This document shows positions 1-8,438 of a stretch of DNA of 64,000 bases, piece by piece. A program made the translations under genes and the position numbers. The DNA lies in the IMG/VR virus record IMGVR_UViG_3300027985_001833, positions 1 to 64,000 of that record. The stretch is one strand, 5' to 3'. The notes under the pieces are model-generated. The model made no database searches. It saw only the letters and a list, made by a program, of their open reading frames with translations, and was not told the DNA's origin. Every line of letters begins with the position of its first letter. Position 1 is the first letter of the stretch. This DNA comes from a virus.

Positions 1-59
1 GTATCTTCGTCTTCATCTTCAGTATCTTCGTCTTCATCTTCAGTATCTTCGTCTTCATC
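1..59 (-). repeat. 21-bp tandem repeat encoding the acidic SSB tail
   Basis: At least two full and one partial 21-bp units sit at the left edge of the window, each encoding Glu-Asp-Glu-Asp-Glu-Asp-Thr on the minus strand. The array continues out of the window, so the copy number is unknown. Such arrays change length easily by slippage; here that would alter only the length of the acidic tail. Confidence 0.85.
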
Positions 60-800
60 CAATGCAACGCCAACCAACAAAGCACTGACATCATCGTATG
101 ATTTTACCATATTAGCAACAACAGAAAACAAATCGCATCCTTCATTGAGCGCTTTTTCAAGAATGGTTTTCATCTTAGAATCAAAACGAACAGGTTTTTT
201 AATAGTAACAGAATCCCCAATCACCTTGTATCGAGTATTCATTTTTTCACCAGTTCGTGTAATTTTTATAAAAATTGCGGCATCTGGGTCAGCTATATCA
301 CCATTATCGAAAAATGCTTCCATGATGCCGTCAAATAATGATTTACCAAACATAGCCACCGTTGGTTTAAATGGCTTTTTGCTCCATTCGTCAGACGCCG
401 ATGCGCGATGTTTACGCGGCGTCACTCCCCACAAAAATCGTGTGGAGGCAACCAACTCATCGGCGTCGTCATCGTCCAATTTACCACTTGCTATAGCTTC
501 GCAAACTGGACAACGGCCATTCAGCTTAATTTTGCGTTTTTTCAACAAACGTTGAACAAATGGATGCGCCACAATAGGATTGTTTTTCTTGTCGAGACAA
601 ACAATCATTTTTCCTTCCTTACCAACCTTATAGTGCACCGCCACAGAAAGAAAATTTCTGCCGGCAGTGTCTTCGTTGGGATCATCCTCTCTGCACGGCG
701 GATGAATATAAACAACACTATCGCCCTGCGGCACAGCCCAAAAATCACCACTGCGTTGTTGATCGCTGTACGATTTGCGCATTTTTTTCATATCAACCAT
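1..800 (-). CDS. Single-stranded DNA-binding protein, gp32-like (C-terminus cut by window edge)
   Basis: The reading frame opens at an ATG at 800 behind a strong AAAGGAG ribosome site and runs off the left edge, so only the C-terminal end is missing. The N-terminal half (VYIHPPCR, a CPVC pair near residue 90) resembles the zinc-containing phage SSB group around T4 gp32. The visible C-terminus is extremely acidic (EDEDEDT repeats), as expected for an SSB tail that recruits replication and recombination partners. The next genes upstream (UvsY-like, zinc/HTH, HU-like, polymerase) fit a replication-recombination role. A dedicated promoter lies immediately upstream. The family call rests on motif and context, not on a search. 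Confidence 0.72.
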   Translation of the reverse strand, partial: MVDMKKMRKSYSDQQRSGDFWAVPQGDSVVYIHPPCREDDPNEDTAGRNFLSVAVHYKVGKEGKMIVCLDKKNNPIVAHPFVQRLLKKRKIKLNGRCPVCEAIASGKLDDDDADELVASTRFLWGVTPRKHRASASDEWSKKPFKPTVAMFGKSLFDGIMEAFFDNGDIADPDAAIFIKITRTGEKMNTRYKVIGDSVTIKKPVRFDSKMKTILEKALNEGCDLFSVVANMVKSYDDVSALLVGVALDEDEDTEDEDEDTEDEDED

Positions 801-822
801 GTATTTTCTCCTTTTTTGTTTC

Positions 823-851
823 ATTATGCATTTAACGTATCACAATTTCAA
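823..851 (-). promoter_or_regulatory. Sigma70-type promoter for the SSB gene
   Basis: On the minus strand the -35 box is TTGAAA (846-851), followed by a 17-bp spacer and a -10 box CATAAT (823-828). Both boxes match five of six consensus bases. It lies about 25 bp upstream of the SSB start, partly over the end of the preceding gene, and would allow SSB to be expressed above its operon. Confidence 0.65.
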
Positions 852-1357
852 ACAATTCGATTTTTTTTATTTTTGTTAAGTTCAACCATCCTAGATTCAT
901 GTATTTTGCCTTTGCTTCTTTTCGGTGTTTCAATCGATAATTTAGTATTCATAGATGTTGAATCCAATTCAAAACGCATCATAGCACCTTTTGATTGTAA
1001 CATATGCGCCTTTTCCAACAACGAGCCATATATATAACGAGTAGTGGAATAATTTTTTATTGATTGTGCAATAACCATTTTCATTTTTTCAAAATCTGTA
1101 TTGCTCTCAATTTTTGCTTTTATTTTCCATTCAGCAAGCTTCGGTTCAACCTCCGTGATTTCTTGAGTCAAATTGGCACGCCACTTCCTGTAATGCATAT
1201 CAACTATAATTTTTTCAGCTTCAGCTTCGGCACAAAGCGCGCCCCAACGGCCCATCAACGCAGCAATTTTATTCATATCACTACTGATATCCACTATTTC
1301 TAACAATTCTTCAAGATCAACCTCTATTTTTTCATCGTTAATTCTGAGTCTGATCAT
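848..1357 (-). CDS. UvsY-like recombination mediator (tentative)
   Basis: This 169-aa charged, mostly helical protein has no membrane segment. Its middle (residues about 35-130) shows a W/Y-rich helix, a lysine/glutamate helix with a KIES motif, and a C-terminal helix ending LLEKAHMLQSKG. The length and pattern resemble phage recombination mediators of the T4 UvsY type, which load the recombinase onto SSB-coated DNA. The neighbour directly downstream is the SSB, as is common for such genes. The ATG at 1357 has a GAGG ribosome site that overlaps the previous gene's end. No recombinase gene is in the window. The assignment is inference from context and pattern. Confidence 0.45.
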   Translation of the reverse strand: MIRLRINDEKIEVDLEELLEIVDISSDMNKIAALMGRWGALCAEAEAEKIIVDMHYRKWRANLTQEITEVEPKLAEWKIKAKIESNTDFEKMKMVIAQSIKNYSTTRYIYGSLLEKAHMLQSKGAMMRFELDSTSMNTKLSIETPKRSKGKIHESRMVELNKNKKNRIV

Positions 1358-1798
1358 TTAATCCTCGCTTTGGATTTTCAATGAAATAGATTTGACATAC
1401 TTTCTGCTGCACTTATTTCGTCTAGCTATTTCTGCGTGCGAATATTCATTGGACAATAAATCAGCTATGACTGATTTTTTACGCGCTTTTTTTTCTTCTT
1501 TGGTGAGAGGTTTCTTGATATCACTTTTATTCACTTCAGACACATCTTCAGACACAGACACATCTTCAGACACAGACACATCTTCAGACACAGACACATC
1601 TTCGCTTTGATCTCTACCAAAAAGACAACATTTTTTATTTCGACAAAATGCCCACGGATCGTTTTTTTTCACAGCCTTGCCGACAACCATCGTTTTATAC
1701 ATTGCTTTGCCGCATTCTGGACAAAGCGGATGTTTGGGGTGCGCGCCGCCTTTACGCCTTTTAAATGTTTCGTTTTTTTCCAATCTCCTTTTTGGCAT
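1358..1798 (-). CDS. Zinc-finger plus HTH protein with SEDVSV repeats
   Basis: This 146-aa basic protein has three parts. Residues about 20-62 hold four cysteines in a ribbon pattern (CPEC then CRNKKCC). The middle is a low-complexity linker with four copies of SEDVS. Residues about 112-140 form a helix-turn-helix-like segment (HAEIARRNKCSRKYV). The ends suggest DNA binding, with a flexible acidic linker between them. It sits in the polymerase-HU-SSB group. Its exact role (regulator, recombination accessory or packaging factor) is not visible from sequence. Confidence 0.6.
   Translation of the reverse strand: MPKRRLEKNETFKRRKGGAHPKHPLCPECGKAMYKTMVVGKAVKKNDPWAFCRNKKCCLFGRDQSEDVSVSEDVSVSEDVSVSEDVSEVNKSDIKKPLTKEEKKARKKSVIADLLSNEYSHAEIARRNKCSRKYVKSISLKIQSED
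1539..1604 (-). repeat. 18-bp tandem repeat encoding SEDVSV
   Basis: Three full and one partial copies of an 18-bp unit (GACACATCTTCAGACACA on the plus strand) are nearly identical and in frame, encoding the SEDVSV linker of the zinc/HTH protein. Near-identical DNA copies point to recent slippage expansion. There are no spacers, so this is not a CRISPR array. Confidence 0.9.
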
Positions 1799-1804
1799 AA
1801 TTTA

Positions 1805-2137
1805 TCAACCTTTCTTTATTTTTGCTTTACATTTCGGTGTTTGGTGAAATCTCAACACCCTGGCGTCTTTGAATGATGCCTCACCACCTTCAATTATTGG
1901 AGTAATCAACTTCCTGCCTTTCAACACAGTGGAATGAAAAGTACCAAAACCAGTAATTCTAACGTCCAAACCTTGGGAGCAACACTCAATTATCAAATCA
2001 AACAATCTTTTGACAACGTCCAAACCATCACTAGTTTTACCGCAAGATTCGCATTTAATTCTCGTCAAGCCAGCCATTTTAGCCAATTTTGACAATGGAA
2101 TAGATTCTTTGTGTTTTGCCTTTTTAGTTTTATCCAT
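1805..2137 (-). CDS. HU/IHF-like DNA-binding protein
   Basis: This 110-aa protein has the C-terminal half of the HU/IHF fold: a helix with two cysteines, then ITGFGTFHS, a beta-arm region beginning LKGRK, and a final VLRFHQTPKCKAKIK strand-helix. HU-family proteins bend DNA and shape nucleoid or virion DNA. The N-terminus has a CESC pair, unusual for HU, which may bind a metal. I place the start at the ATG at 2137 behind AAGGAG rather than the GTG six bases upstream. It has its own promoter at 2205-2233, so it can be expressed separately from the polymerase gene. Confidence 0.68.
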   Translation of the reverse strand: MDKTKKAKHKESIPLSKLAKMAGLTRIKCESCGKTSDGLDVVKRLFDLIIECCSQGLDVRITGFGTFHSTVLKGRKLITPIIEGGEASFKDARVLRFHQTPKCKAKIKKG

Positions 2138-2204
2138 ATTCACTCCTTATTGAATCAACGTAGCAATGTGCTCCATGTTAATTACTATTAACATCAAACA
2201 CACA

Positions 2205-2233
2205 ATCATATGAATTAAATTATCGCGGTTCAA
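2205..2233 (-). promoter_or_regulatory. Sigma70-type promoter for the HU-like gene
   Basis: On the minus strand a -35 box TTGAAC (2228-2233) and a -10 box TATGAT (2205-2210) are separated by exactly 17 bp. The -35 overlaps the last codons of the polymerase gene. The -10 box is about 65 bp upstream of the HU-like ATG. Confidence 0.6.
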
Positions 2234-5200
2234 TTACTTTTGCCCCGCCACCATTATAGATATACGTAATCGCTTGCCAACGGCGTTGTTTTTCCAACGC
2301 CACTACGATCAAATCTCCAACGTTAAAATTACCTTTCAATTTCCTCCATTCAGAACCGAAACAGATAAAATCCAAATCCAAATCAACACCAGACATCGCC
2401 ACAAACGCCATCTCGTTTCCGCGTTTATCAATTTTTGTTTTAATGCTACAAACAACACCGCAATATGTCCCGCCCACACTACTTTTTTTGAATTTCGAAT
2501 TAGTAATACGTAATTCCCTCACCGTTTCAGTCTTCCAAACATGCGATAATGCCGGATGACGACCTGTGACCAAACGCTCCCATATACTCAAGTCTTTATT
2601 AGCAACCAACTTTTTTCTCAAAATTTCCAAATCAACTGCATATCTGGCCCTAATGTTAGAATACCTAGCGTTAACGACACAACTAACAACCACAGGCGTT
2701 CCAATTCCAGAATCTATGATTGGGCGCATTTCGTCAAAAATCTCAATATCAAATTTCACTCTATTCTGCTTGCCGCTGACATCCTCGATATTGACGTTGG
2801 CGTATCTGGCGCCCCAATTCATCGCCTCGCGTTCCTCTTCAGGCGGCAACTCTCCAGTGTGAAAATCGCCTATTTGATTGTATTTCACCTCAACCATCAT
2901 CCCTGCTATATAAACGACCTTGTTATCATTCGATTTGAAAAAATCTTCCTCGCCCATTGATTCAATACGTATTTTCAAATTTTCTTTAATAAAATCACCA
3001 TAGGCGTCAATCGGATGTTTACCAAACGCCAACGGGTTAACAGCAGAGGCAATCAACTGTCTTTCCTCTGATGCGTAATCAGGTTTATCCTTCGACTTCA
3101 ACAACATCTTCTTGACCTTCTTGTATCCGTTTTCCTTGCTCAACAAAGGCCAAATAACGTCTATTTCGTCGACGAACCACTTAACGTTAGGCAGCATATT
3201 TTCCAACGCCCCTGCCTTGGCCAATGCCACAATAACCCTTTTGTTACATTTACGGCGATCTATTCTGCCCAAAAAATCGAAAAAGCTCTCATATGGTTGG
3301 TTAGCAATAATGGTATCGGCAGCAGCCTCGCCGACGTTTTTGATATCGACTAGGCTGCCTCTAATTGCATTTTCTTGCCTGTCTATTGAGAATTGGACCT
3401 TAGATGTGTTCACAGACGGGGGCAACAGTTCTATGCCTGCCCTCTTTGCCTCCTTGGCTATTTGTTGAATGCGTTGTCTGGAAGGTTCGTTCTTGAGCAA
3501 CGCCCAATAGAATTCCAATGGATGCTTAATTTTCAGATACATCGAGAAATAAGCAATCATCCCATAAGCTGTAGCGTGGGAATTATGGCTAACAACTGGA
3601 TCATATTTATCTGGATCGCTGGTCGCTACGTAATTGTGTCCCTCTGTTGCCATCTCCAAATCGTAACAACGCTTTTTGCCCATAGAGATGATTTCAATTA
3701 TTTTATCCGCATACGTCGGTCTGCCTTTTTTCCACCTTTTTGTTCGCTCCCTTTTCTCGTAATCTTTTTTCTTGTGACACGAATTACAAAGCAATTGTAA
3801 ATTAGACTCGTGGTGATAAACGATATGATTATAATCACACTCCTCTGGTGTTCTATTGTGCGCAACTTCGTGCCCACCCCTACCCTTGCACCCTTTTTCT
3901 CCGCACAACTCGCATGCGCCTTTTGCCCGCTCCCAGATTTTTTCGCACGTACACTTGTATTCTTCGTTGTTTCTGAACGATTGCGAAAATCTGGTGTCTT
4001 TATTCATCCACCAAACGCAATAATCCTTACTGGTGTTTTCGCCCATAAATAACAATTCGTCTCCAACCGATAATCCGGTATTCAACGATTTATATCCACC
4101 AGAAGTCATCAAACGATGGGCGGCGCTTATCAACGGCGTACGATTGCCATTCTCGGTGATCAACTCAAAAACTTCAATTTCACCGTGATCGTGTATATCA
4201 ACCAAACGCCCCGGTCTACAACGACCATCGGAATCCATTTGAATTATATCAATACCGCGATAACGCATTTTTTGTGCTATTGGCGTCAATGCTCCCTTGG
4301 ACCACTTTTTCAAATGAGGATGCCAAACTGGTTCCGTTCTAGAATCACGAGCAGCAACTAAATCCTTAATCGTCACCCAAGGCGTTCCTTGTTTTTGATG
4401 AGTTCCCGCTCTCAAAACATACGAATTTTCCCATAAAGTTTTGTTAAATCCGTAACTCCCAAAAAAGGTGATTGTGTCCATTATCTTATTGGCTTGGGCC
4501 TCAGTCATGTCTGGCGTGTTCTTCATCGCTCCCTTCACAAAATTCTCACGCTCTTTGCCAATCGTTTCATCGCCCTTCTTTTTAGCAATCGCCTTCCTCA
4601 ATGAATCGCTCGTGCCCGGAGCAAATCCCGCTATTTCATTAAAAATCCTGATCACGTGCTCCTGATACACCATGATTCCAAGCGTATCGGATGTAATTTC
4701 AGTCACTTTCGGATGAATTGACGCTTTCCCAATCAACTTAGGATTTTTTTTCCTTTTCACAAACTCAGTGGCCAAACCGCTCCTGGCCGTTCCGGGACGG
4801 TTCAACGCCGTCATGGCAGCCACGTCGCTAAAATCCGTAAATGGAACACCCTCGCATATCTTATCAGCACCAGGGGTATCGTATTGAAAAATGCCAGAAT
4901 AATTGTGATCTGTGAACCCTTGTAACACTTCATGTATGTTGAGGTCTAATTTCTCCAAATCTATCCATTCTCCAGTGTGTTTTTCAATCGCTTCAACGCA
5001 TTCTCTCAACACGGTCAAAGTTCTCAACCCCAAAACGTCTAATTTCACCAAGCCCATCGCTCCAACGCCATACATATCTATCGCGGTCACCAACACATCC
5101 TCGCCATTACTTTTCCTGATCTCCAACGGCACATACTCGGTCAAAGGCTCTGGCGAAACGACAACGCCTGCAGCATGGACACCCAAATTTTTAGCCATAT

Positions 5201-6881
5201 TTTCCAATCGCTTAGCGTGTTTCAATACAAACGGATATTTTTTATCAAACTCTCTACAAACTTTGAAATCCTTGAATGAATCCTCAATGGTTTGGCTGGC
5301 TCTTTCATCTCCGCTGGAGCGCTCAATGATTGAGTTAGTAATAACGTTAACCTCCAAATATGGAACCTCGTAAACCCTGGAAATGTCTTTGACACACTGT
5401 TTCCCGGATAAACGACCTATGGTGGCAATTTGAGCAACTCTGTCTGTGCCATATTTGTCTCTAAGATAACCCATGATTTCTTTTCTTCTAATGTCTTCAA
5501 AATCCATATCAATGTCAGGCATATCCACACGCTCTGGATTCAAAAATCTCTCGAAAATCAAATCATGTTCAATCGGATCAACAGAAGTCAAGCCCATCAG
5601 GTAAGCAACCAAACATCCTGCCACGGAACCACGTCCAGGCCCGCACATTATTCTATTCGTTCTTGCCCAATTATAAATGTCGTAAACCATCAAAAAATAT
5701 GGAACAAATTTTTGAACCCTGATAGAACTAAGTTCGTGAACCAAGCGCTCTTTATAAACCTGCTTCATATGAGCAGTTGACACACCTCTTTTCTGAGCCA
5801 AGATGGCAGCCCGCCTTGAAATTTCTCTCCACGTCCAACCTTGAAAACACAAATCTTTCAAATAATCCCATTCCGTTTTGAACTTGCCGGGCAACTGCAT
5901 TTTTGGGAGAAGAGCGGCGTGCCAATCGATATTCAGCCTGGCCGTTATCGTTTCGTTAAATTCCATTGTCCCATTCAACGCTGCTATGATATTCTGCTCG
6001 CCCATATATCCGTGTCTTTTAACAAAGGCTTGATACATTTGTTTGCGGCTCTTGAGAAAAAAATCGTTTCCATCAAATCTGAATCTCTCTGGATTGGATA
6101 TATGATCGTTAGTGCCGATGCAAAGAAGCACTTCGTGATGAATGTGATCCCCTTCCCAAACATAATGTGCATCCTGGGTAGCTATGAATTTGGCGTCCCC
6201 CCACCTTTCTTTCAACTCCATGGCAAATCTATTCGCCGTGATTTGATCATCTATGGCATGCGGCTGAACCTCAATCCACAAATCTTCGCCAAATTTATCA
6301 CGCAATCTATCAGCGATTTCCAAGGCTTGACGCTTTTTACCGGCGCACACCCTGTCGTAGATGACAGACGACATACATCCGGTTCCCACAACCAACCCAT
6401 CGCCGTGCTCAATTAAAGCATCCAAGTCTATTCTAGGTTTGTAGTAAAAACCATCAACGTAAGCAGCCGTGGACAACCTAAACAGATTCTTCAACCCCTC
6501 ATTATTCTTAGCCCAAACGGTCAAGTGCCAACGGTCGCGAATTCCGTGTTCACTCTCATACTTCTTAATTGCGGCCTTTCTCTCATTAGGTTTCAACCCT
6601 TTGGTGATTTCGGCCTTTTCATCCTCCGTGAGCCCTTTTCGGTGCATATCGTTGCTCACATAGAACTCAATGCCGTGAATGGCCTTTATGCCAGCATCCT
6701 CACACGCCATGTGAGACGCATAATAACCCCTCATTGACCCGTGTTCTGTGAACGCTATGGCAGGTTGCCCCAACTCCGCTGCTCTCTGTGCGTAATCGGG
6801 AATTTTCCCGCAACCGTCAAGTTGACTCATGTCAGAATGAGTGTGAAGGTGAACAAAATCGTCTTTTTCTTTTTTTGCCAT
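2220..6881 (-). CDS. dnaE: DNA polymerase III alpha subunit (DnaE) with intein
   Basis: This 1553-aa precursor is the replicative C-family DNA polymerase. The N-terminal PHP domain begins HLHTHSDMSQLDG (residues 11-23). The polymerase core carries the catalytic aspartates in PDIDMDFED (about residue 450) and the finger motif SYGFNK...SHATAY, which the intein splits. Without the 286-aa intein (residues 815-1100) the mature enzyme is about 1267 aa, slightly longer than the usual 1150-1200. The C-terminal part, ending in an OB-like segment, replaces tau/beta-binding regions less clearly. The ATG at 6881 follows the kinase stop by one base, so both are in one operon with ThyX. The phage therefore copies its DNA with a bacterial-type enzyme rather than a family A or B polymerase. 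Confidence 0.93.
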   Translation of the reverse strand: MAKKEKDDFVHLHTHSDMSQLDGCGKIPDYAQRAAELGQPAIAFTEHGSMRGYYASHMACEDAGIKAIHGIEFYVSNDMHRKGLTEDEKAEITKGLKPNERKAAIKKYESEHGIRDRWHLTVWAKNNEGLKNLFRLSTAAYVDGFYYKPRIDLDALIEHGDGLVVGTGCMSSVIYDRVCAGKKRQALEIADRLRDKFGEDLWIEVQPHAIDDQITANRFAMELKERWGDAKFIATQDAHYVWEGDHIHHEVLLCIGTNDHISNPERFRFDGNDFFLKSRKQMYQAFVKRHGYMGEQNIIAALNGTMEFNETITARLNIDWHAALLPKMQLPGKFKTEWDYLKDLCFQGWTWREISRRAAILAQKRGVSTAHMKQVYKERLVHELSSIRVQKFVPYFLMVYDIYNWARTNRIMCGPGRGSVAGCLVAYLMGLTSVDPIEHDLIFERFLNPERVDMPDIDMDFEDIRRKEIMGYLRDKYGTDRVAQIATIGRLSGKQCVKDISRVYEVPYLEVNVITNSIIERSSGDERASQTIEDSFKDFKVCREFDKKYPFVLKHAKRLENMAKNLGVHAAGVVVSPEPLTEYVPLEIRKSNGEDVLVTAIDMYGVGAMGLVKLDVLGLRTLTVLRECVEAIEKHTGEWIDLEKLDLNIHEVLQGFTDHNYSGIFQYDTPGADKICEGVPFTDFSDVAAMTALNRPGTARSGLATEFVKRKKNPKLIGKASIHPKVTEITSDTLGIMVYQEHVIRIFNEIAGFAPGTSDSLRKAIAKKKGDETIGKERENFVKGAMKNTPDMTEAQANKIMDTITFFGSYGFNKTLWENSYVLRAGTHQKQGTPWVTIKDLVAARDSRTEPVWHPHLKKWSKGALTPIAQKMRYRGIDIIQMDSDGRCRPGRLVDIHDHGEIEVFELITENGNRTPLISAAHRLMTSGGYKSLNTGLSVGDELLFMGENTSKDYCVWWMNKDTRFSQSFRNNEEYKCTCEKIWERAKGACELCGEKGCKGRGGHEVAHNRTPEECDYNHIVYHHESNLQLLCNSCHKKKDYEKRERTKRWKKGRPTYADKIIEIISMGKKRCYDLEMATEGHNYVATSDPDKYDPVVSHNSHATAYGMIAYFSMYLKIKHPLEFYWALLKNEPSRQRIQQIAKEAKRAGIELLPPSVNTSKVQFSIDRQENAIRGSLVDIKNVGEAAADTIIANQPYESFFDFLGRIDRRKCNKRVIVALAKAGALENMLPNVKWFVDEIDVIWPLLSKENGYKKVKKMLLKSKDKPDYASEERQLIASAVNPLAFGKHPIDAYGDFIKENLKIRIESMGEEDFFKSNDNKVVYIAGMMVEVKYNQIGDFHTGELPPEEEREAMNWGARYANVNIEDVSGKQNRVKFDIEIFDEMRPIIDSGIGTPVVVSCVVNARYSNIRARYAVDLEILRKKLVANKDLSIWERLVTGRHPALSHVWKTETVRELRITNSKFKKSSVGGTYCGVVCSIKTKIDKRGNEMAFVAMSGVDLDLDFICFGSEWRKLKGNFNVGDLIVVALEKQRRWQAITYIYNGGGAKVIEPR
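3582..4439 (-). other. Intein with HNH endonuclease inserted in DnaE (Thr1, HN/Ser+1)
   Basis: The 286-aa in-frame insertion separates GFNK from SHATAY in the polymerase active-site motif. Block A starts at Thr (TLWENSYVL). Block B has PLISAAHRL around intein residues 102-110, block F is CYDLEM...GHNYVA (258-272), and the end is VVSHN followed by extein Ser. Between blocks B and F lies an HNH nuclease with paired cysteines (C163/C165, C176/C179, C218/C221) and GGHEVAH...HHESN...CHKKK, so the element looks mobile. The first residue is Thr where Cys or Ser is normal. The position-4 residue of block F is Asp, which argues against a class 3 intein. Splicing itself is not shown by sequence. Confidence 0.9.
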
Positions 6882-6882
6882 C

Positions 6883-7446
6883 TTAGACGCCTAACATGCG
6901 CAATATCCTATCAACGGTGTGCCTCGGGTCGCCTTGTTTCGTATCGATTTTGATTTTTGGAATAGTGATCATCTTCCAAACTTTATCGAATCTCTTTTGA
7001 ATGGCGGTGTAATCCTTTTTATTCGGACACCATCTGACATCCCCGACGCAACGGCTCTTGGCAACCTCATAAGCAACATCCAATTGAACGTAAACAAGCT
7101 TTCCTCTGGAACCTTGCTTGATTCTTTCTTCCCACCACTTGATCATGCTTTTGTAATTCGAGCTATCACCGGCGCAATCGTAAGCAATCGCAGATGGAAG
7201 AGAACGGTCAAGGATTATTCCAGGACTAGTCTTAGACACAAGGTCTGCCACAACCAAATCTTCCCAAAACGTATTAACCGAAACGCCCCATCTTTGTAAA
7301 TCACCGTAATCTCTTTCACCAGTAACCTTGTTGGGCCGTTTCACATCTTCAAACGGCTTGTACAGAACAAGAGTCGTCAGACCTTTCAACAAATTGGCAA
7401 CCGTCGTTTTCCCCGTCCCGTTAATCCCTTCCAACACAACAATCAT
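6883..7446 (-). CDS. Thymidylate-kinase-like dNMP kinase
   Basis: This 187-aa P-loop protein has a Walker A EGINGTGKTT (residues 6-15) and the dNMP-kinase DRS motif followed by AIAYD (80-89), both typical of thymidylate kinases. The length is a little below the bacterial Tmk norm of 200-213 aa. Family members phosphorylate dTMP or, in some phages, a modified dUMP derivative such as hydroxymethyl-dUMP. The start codon overlaps the ThyX stop (TAATG), so the two are translationally coupled. That supports the kinase acting on the ThyX-like product. Whether the substrate is dTMP or a modified nucleotide cannot be read here; a DNA-base kinase is less likely given the DRS motif. Confidence 0.78.
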   Translation of the reverse strand: MIVVLEGINGTGKTTVANLLKGLTTLVLYKPFEDVKRPNKVTGERDYGDLQRWGVSVNTFWEDLVVADLVSKTSPGIILDRSLPSAIAYDCAGDSSNYKSMIKWWEERIKQGSRGKLVYVQLDVAYEVAKSRCVGDVRWCPNKKDYTAIQKRFDKVWKMITIPKIKIDTKQGDPRHTVDRILRMLGV

Positions 7447-8438
7447 TATATCTTCTCACCAGTCGCAGGATTTCTTCTCCAAAATTTTCGATATTGAACC
7501 GCTCTATCAATCATCTCTTTCCACATATTGATATTATCAGCCGTGGCCAAACCGCCTAAATCAACCATACTATCGACGTAATCGCCTTGGCCATCAAAAT
7601 AATGGTGCTTGGCAAGATGAAGCGGGCAAGGCGGCAACTCGTCATCACCGTCCAAACGCCTTTGACACTCTTCCATATAGATACACTCTTTGAATTTATC
7701 GTCATCCCCGATGCAAGGCGGTTTGACCAAATCGGCGAAAATCGGATTCACCTTGTTCACCAATTCTTCAATCATCCCCATGATGACCGGTCCCCAAATC
7801 CCGAGTTGAAGAATAAAACAAGACCTTTTGCCTACTATATGCTGAAGCGAACCGATATTAAGCTTCCAACTGATGCGGTGATGAGCGCCCAACGGCAGCA
7901 ACTCTCTTGCGTCTTCCATAGGGATTCCCAATTCAATCAACTTACTATAAGCCCTTTGGATAGCATAGATAGTATCTTGATAAATATCGCTAGCCATCTC
8001 TCCAGCGTCAACGATTGTTTTAGGCAAACGATATTCGCCATTAACCGCAAATTTGTCGACCTTTCGAATACGATGGGATTGGCTCCACCAACTAGATGAA
8101 GCAAGATCTGGTATAATATCCAATCCCATCCTTTCTGGAGAAATCAACGTTCCTATGCGATGTCTGACCGCTTGTTCACGCCAGCTGATGGAAACGTTTT
8201 CAATTAAAAATACAAAATCTATATGTTCACCAATCGGTATACGCTGGGCGATTACGGCTTTGAACAATTTCTCCACCTCTTCAGCAGGAACTTTTTCTCT
8301 CACTTCTTCTGGCAACATCAGGGGCTCATCATCTTTCGACGCCATCCAAACAGAGTAAACAGTTTCCAAAGGGAATTGCGTCCAAGACAATAGTGTTATT
8401 CTCGGTTCATTATTCATCATCATCAAATTCCTCATCAT
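7446..8438 (-). CDS. Divergent ThyX-like flavin-dependent pyrimidine-nucleotide enzyme
   Basis: ThyX enzymes methylate dUMP using FAD, NADPH and methylene-THF. This 330-aa protein keeps the ThyX framework: an EHIDFVFLIENVSISWREQAVRHR core (residues about 98-121) and a C-terminal WKLNIGSLQHIV...R...Q pattern. However, RHR is followed by IGTLISPERMG instead of the signature with Ser ten residues on, and a Cys-rich tail (CIGDDDKFKEC...EEC...PPCPLH) is added after residue about 240. It is longer than the usual 220-260 aa. Several in-frame Met codons lie near the start and I keep the longest. The altered signature leaves open an ordinary thymidylate synthase or a variant adding another group, such as hydroxymethyl. 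Confidence 0.72.
   Translation of the reverse strand: MMRNLMMMNNEPRITLLSWTQFPLETVYSVWMASKDDEPLMLPEEVREKVPAEEVEKLFKAVIAQRIPIGEHIDFVFLIENVSISWREQAVRHRIGTLISPERMGLDIIPDLASSSWWSQSHRIRKVDKFAVNGEYRLPKTIVDAGEMASDIYQDTIYAIQRAYSKLIELGIPMEDARELLPLGAHHRISWKLNIGSLQHIVGKRSCFILQLGIWGPVIMGMIEELVNKVNPIFADLVKPPCIGDDDKFKECIYMEECQRRLDGDDELPPCPLHLAKHHYFDGQGDYVDSMVDLGGLATADNINMWKEMIDRAVQYRKFWRRNPATGEKI

Noticed and set aside
145-1037. Plus-strand frames opposite SSB and the UvsY-like gene
   Set aside because: They overlap each other and lie opposite better-supported minus-strand genes with promoter and ribosome sites.
1539-1604. Possible CRISPR array
   Set aside because: Repeats are contiguous with no spacers and stay in coding frame, so this is a coding minisatellite.
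3900-3960. HNH inside DnaE as a separate gene
   Set aside because: It is in frame within the intein with no own start signal, so it is treated as the intein's nuclease domain.
5841-6416. Plus-strand 191-aa frame
   Set aside because: It is the antisense of DnaE codons, has no ribosome site and no recognisable motif. The same holds for other plus-strand frames opposite long genes.
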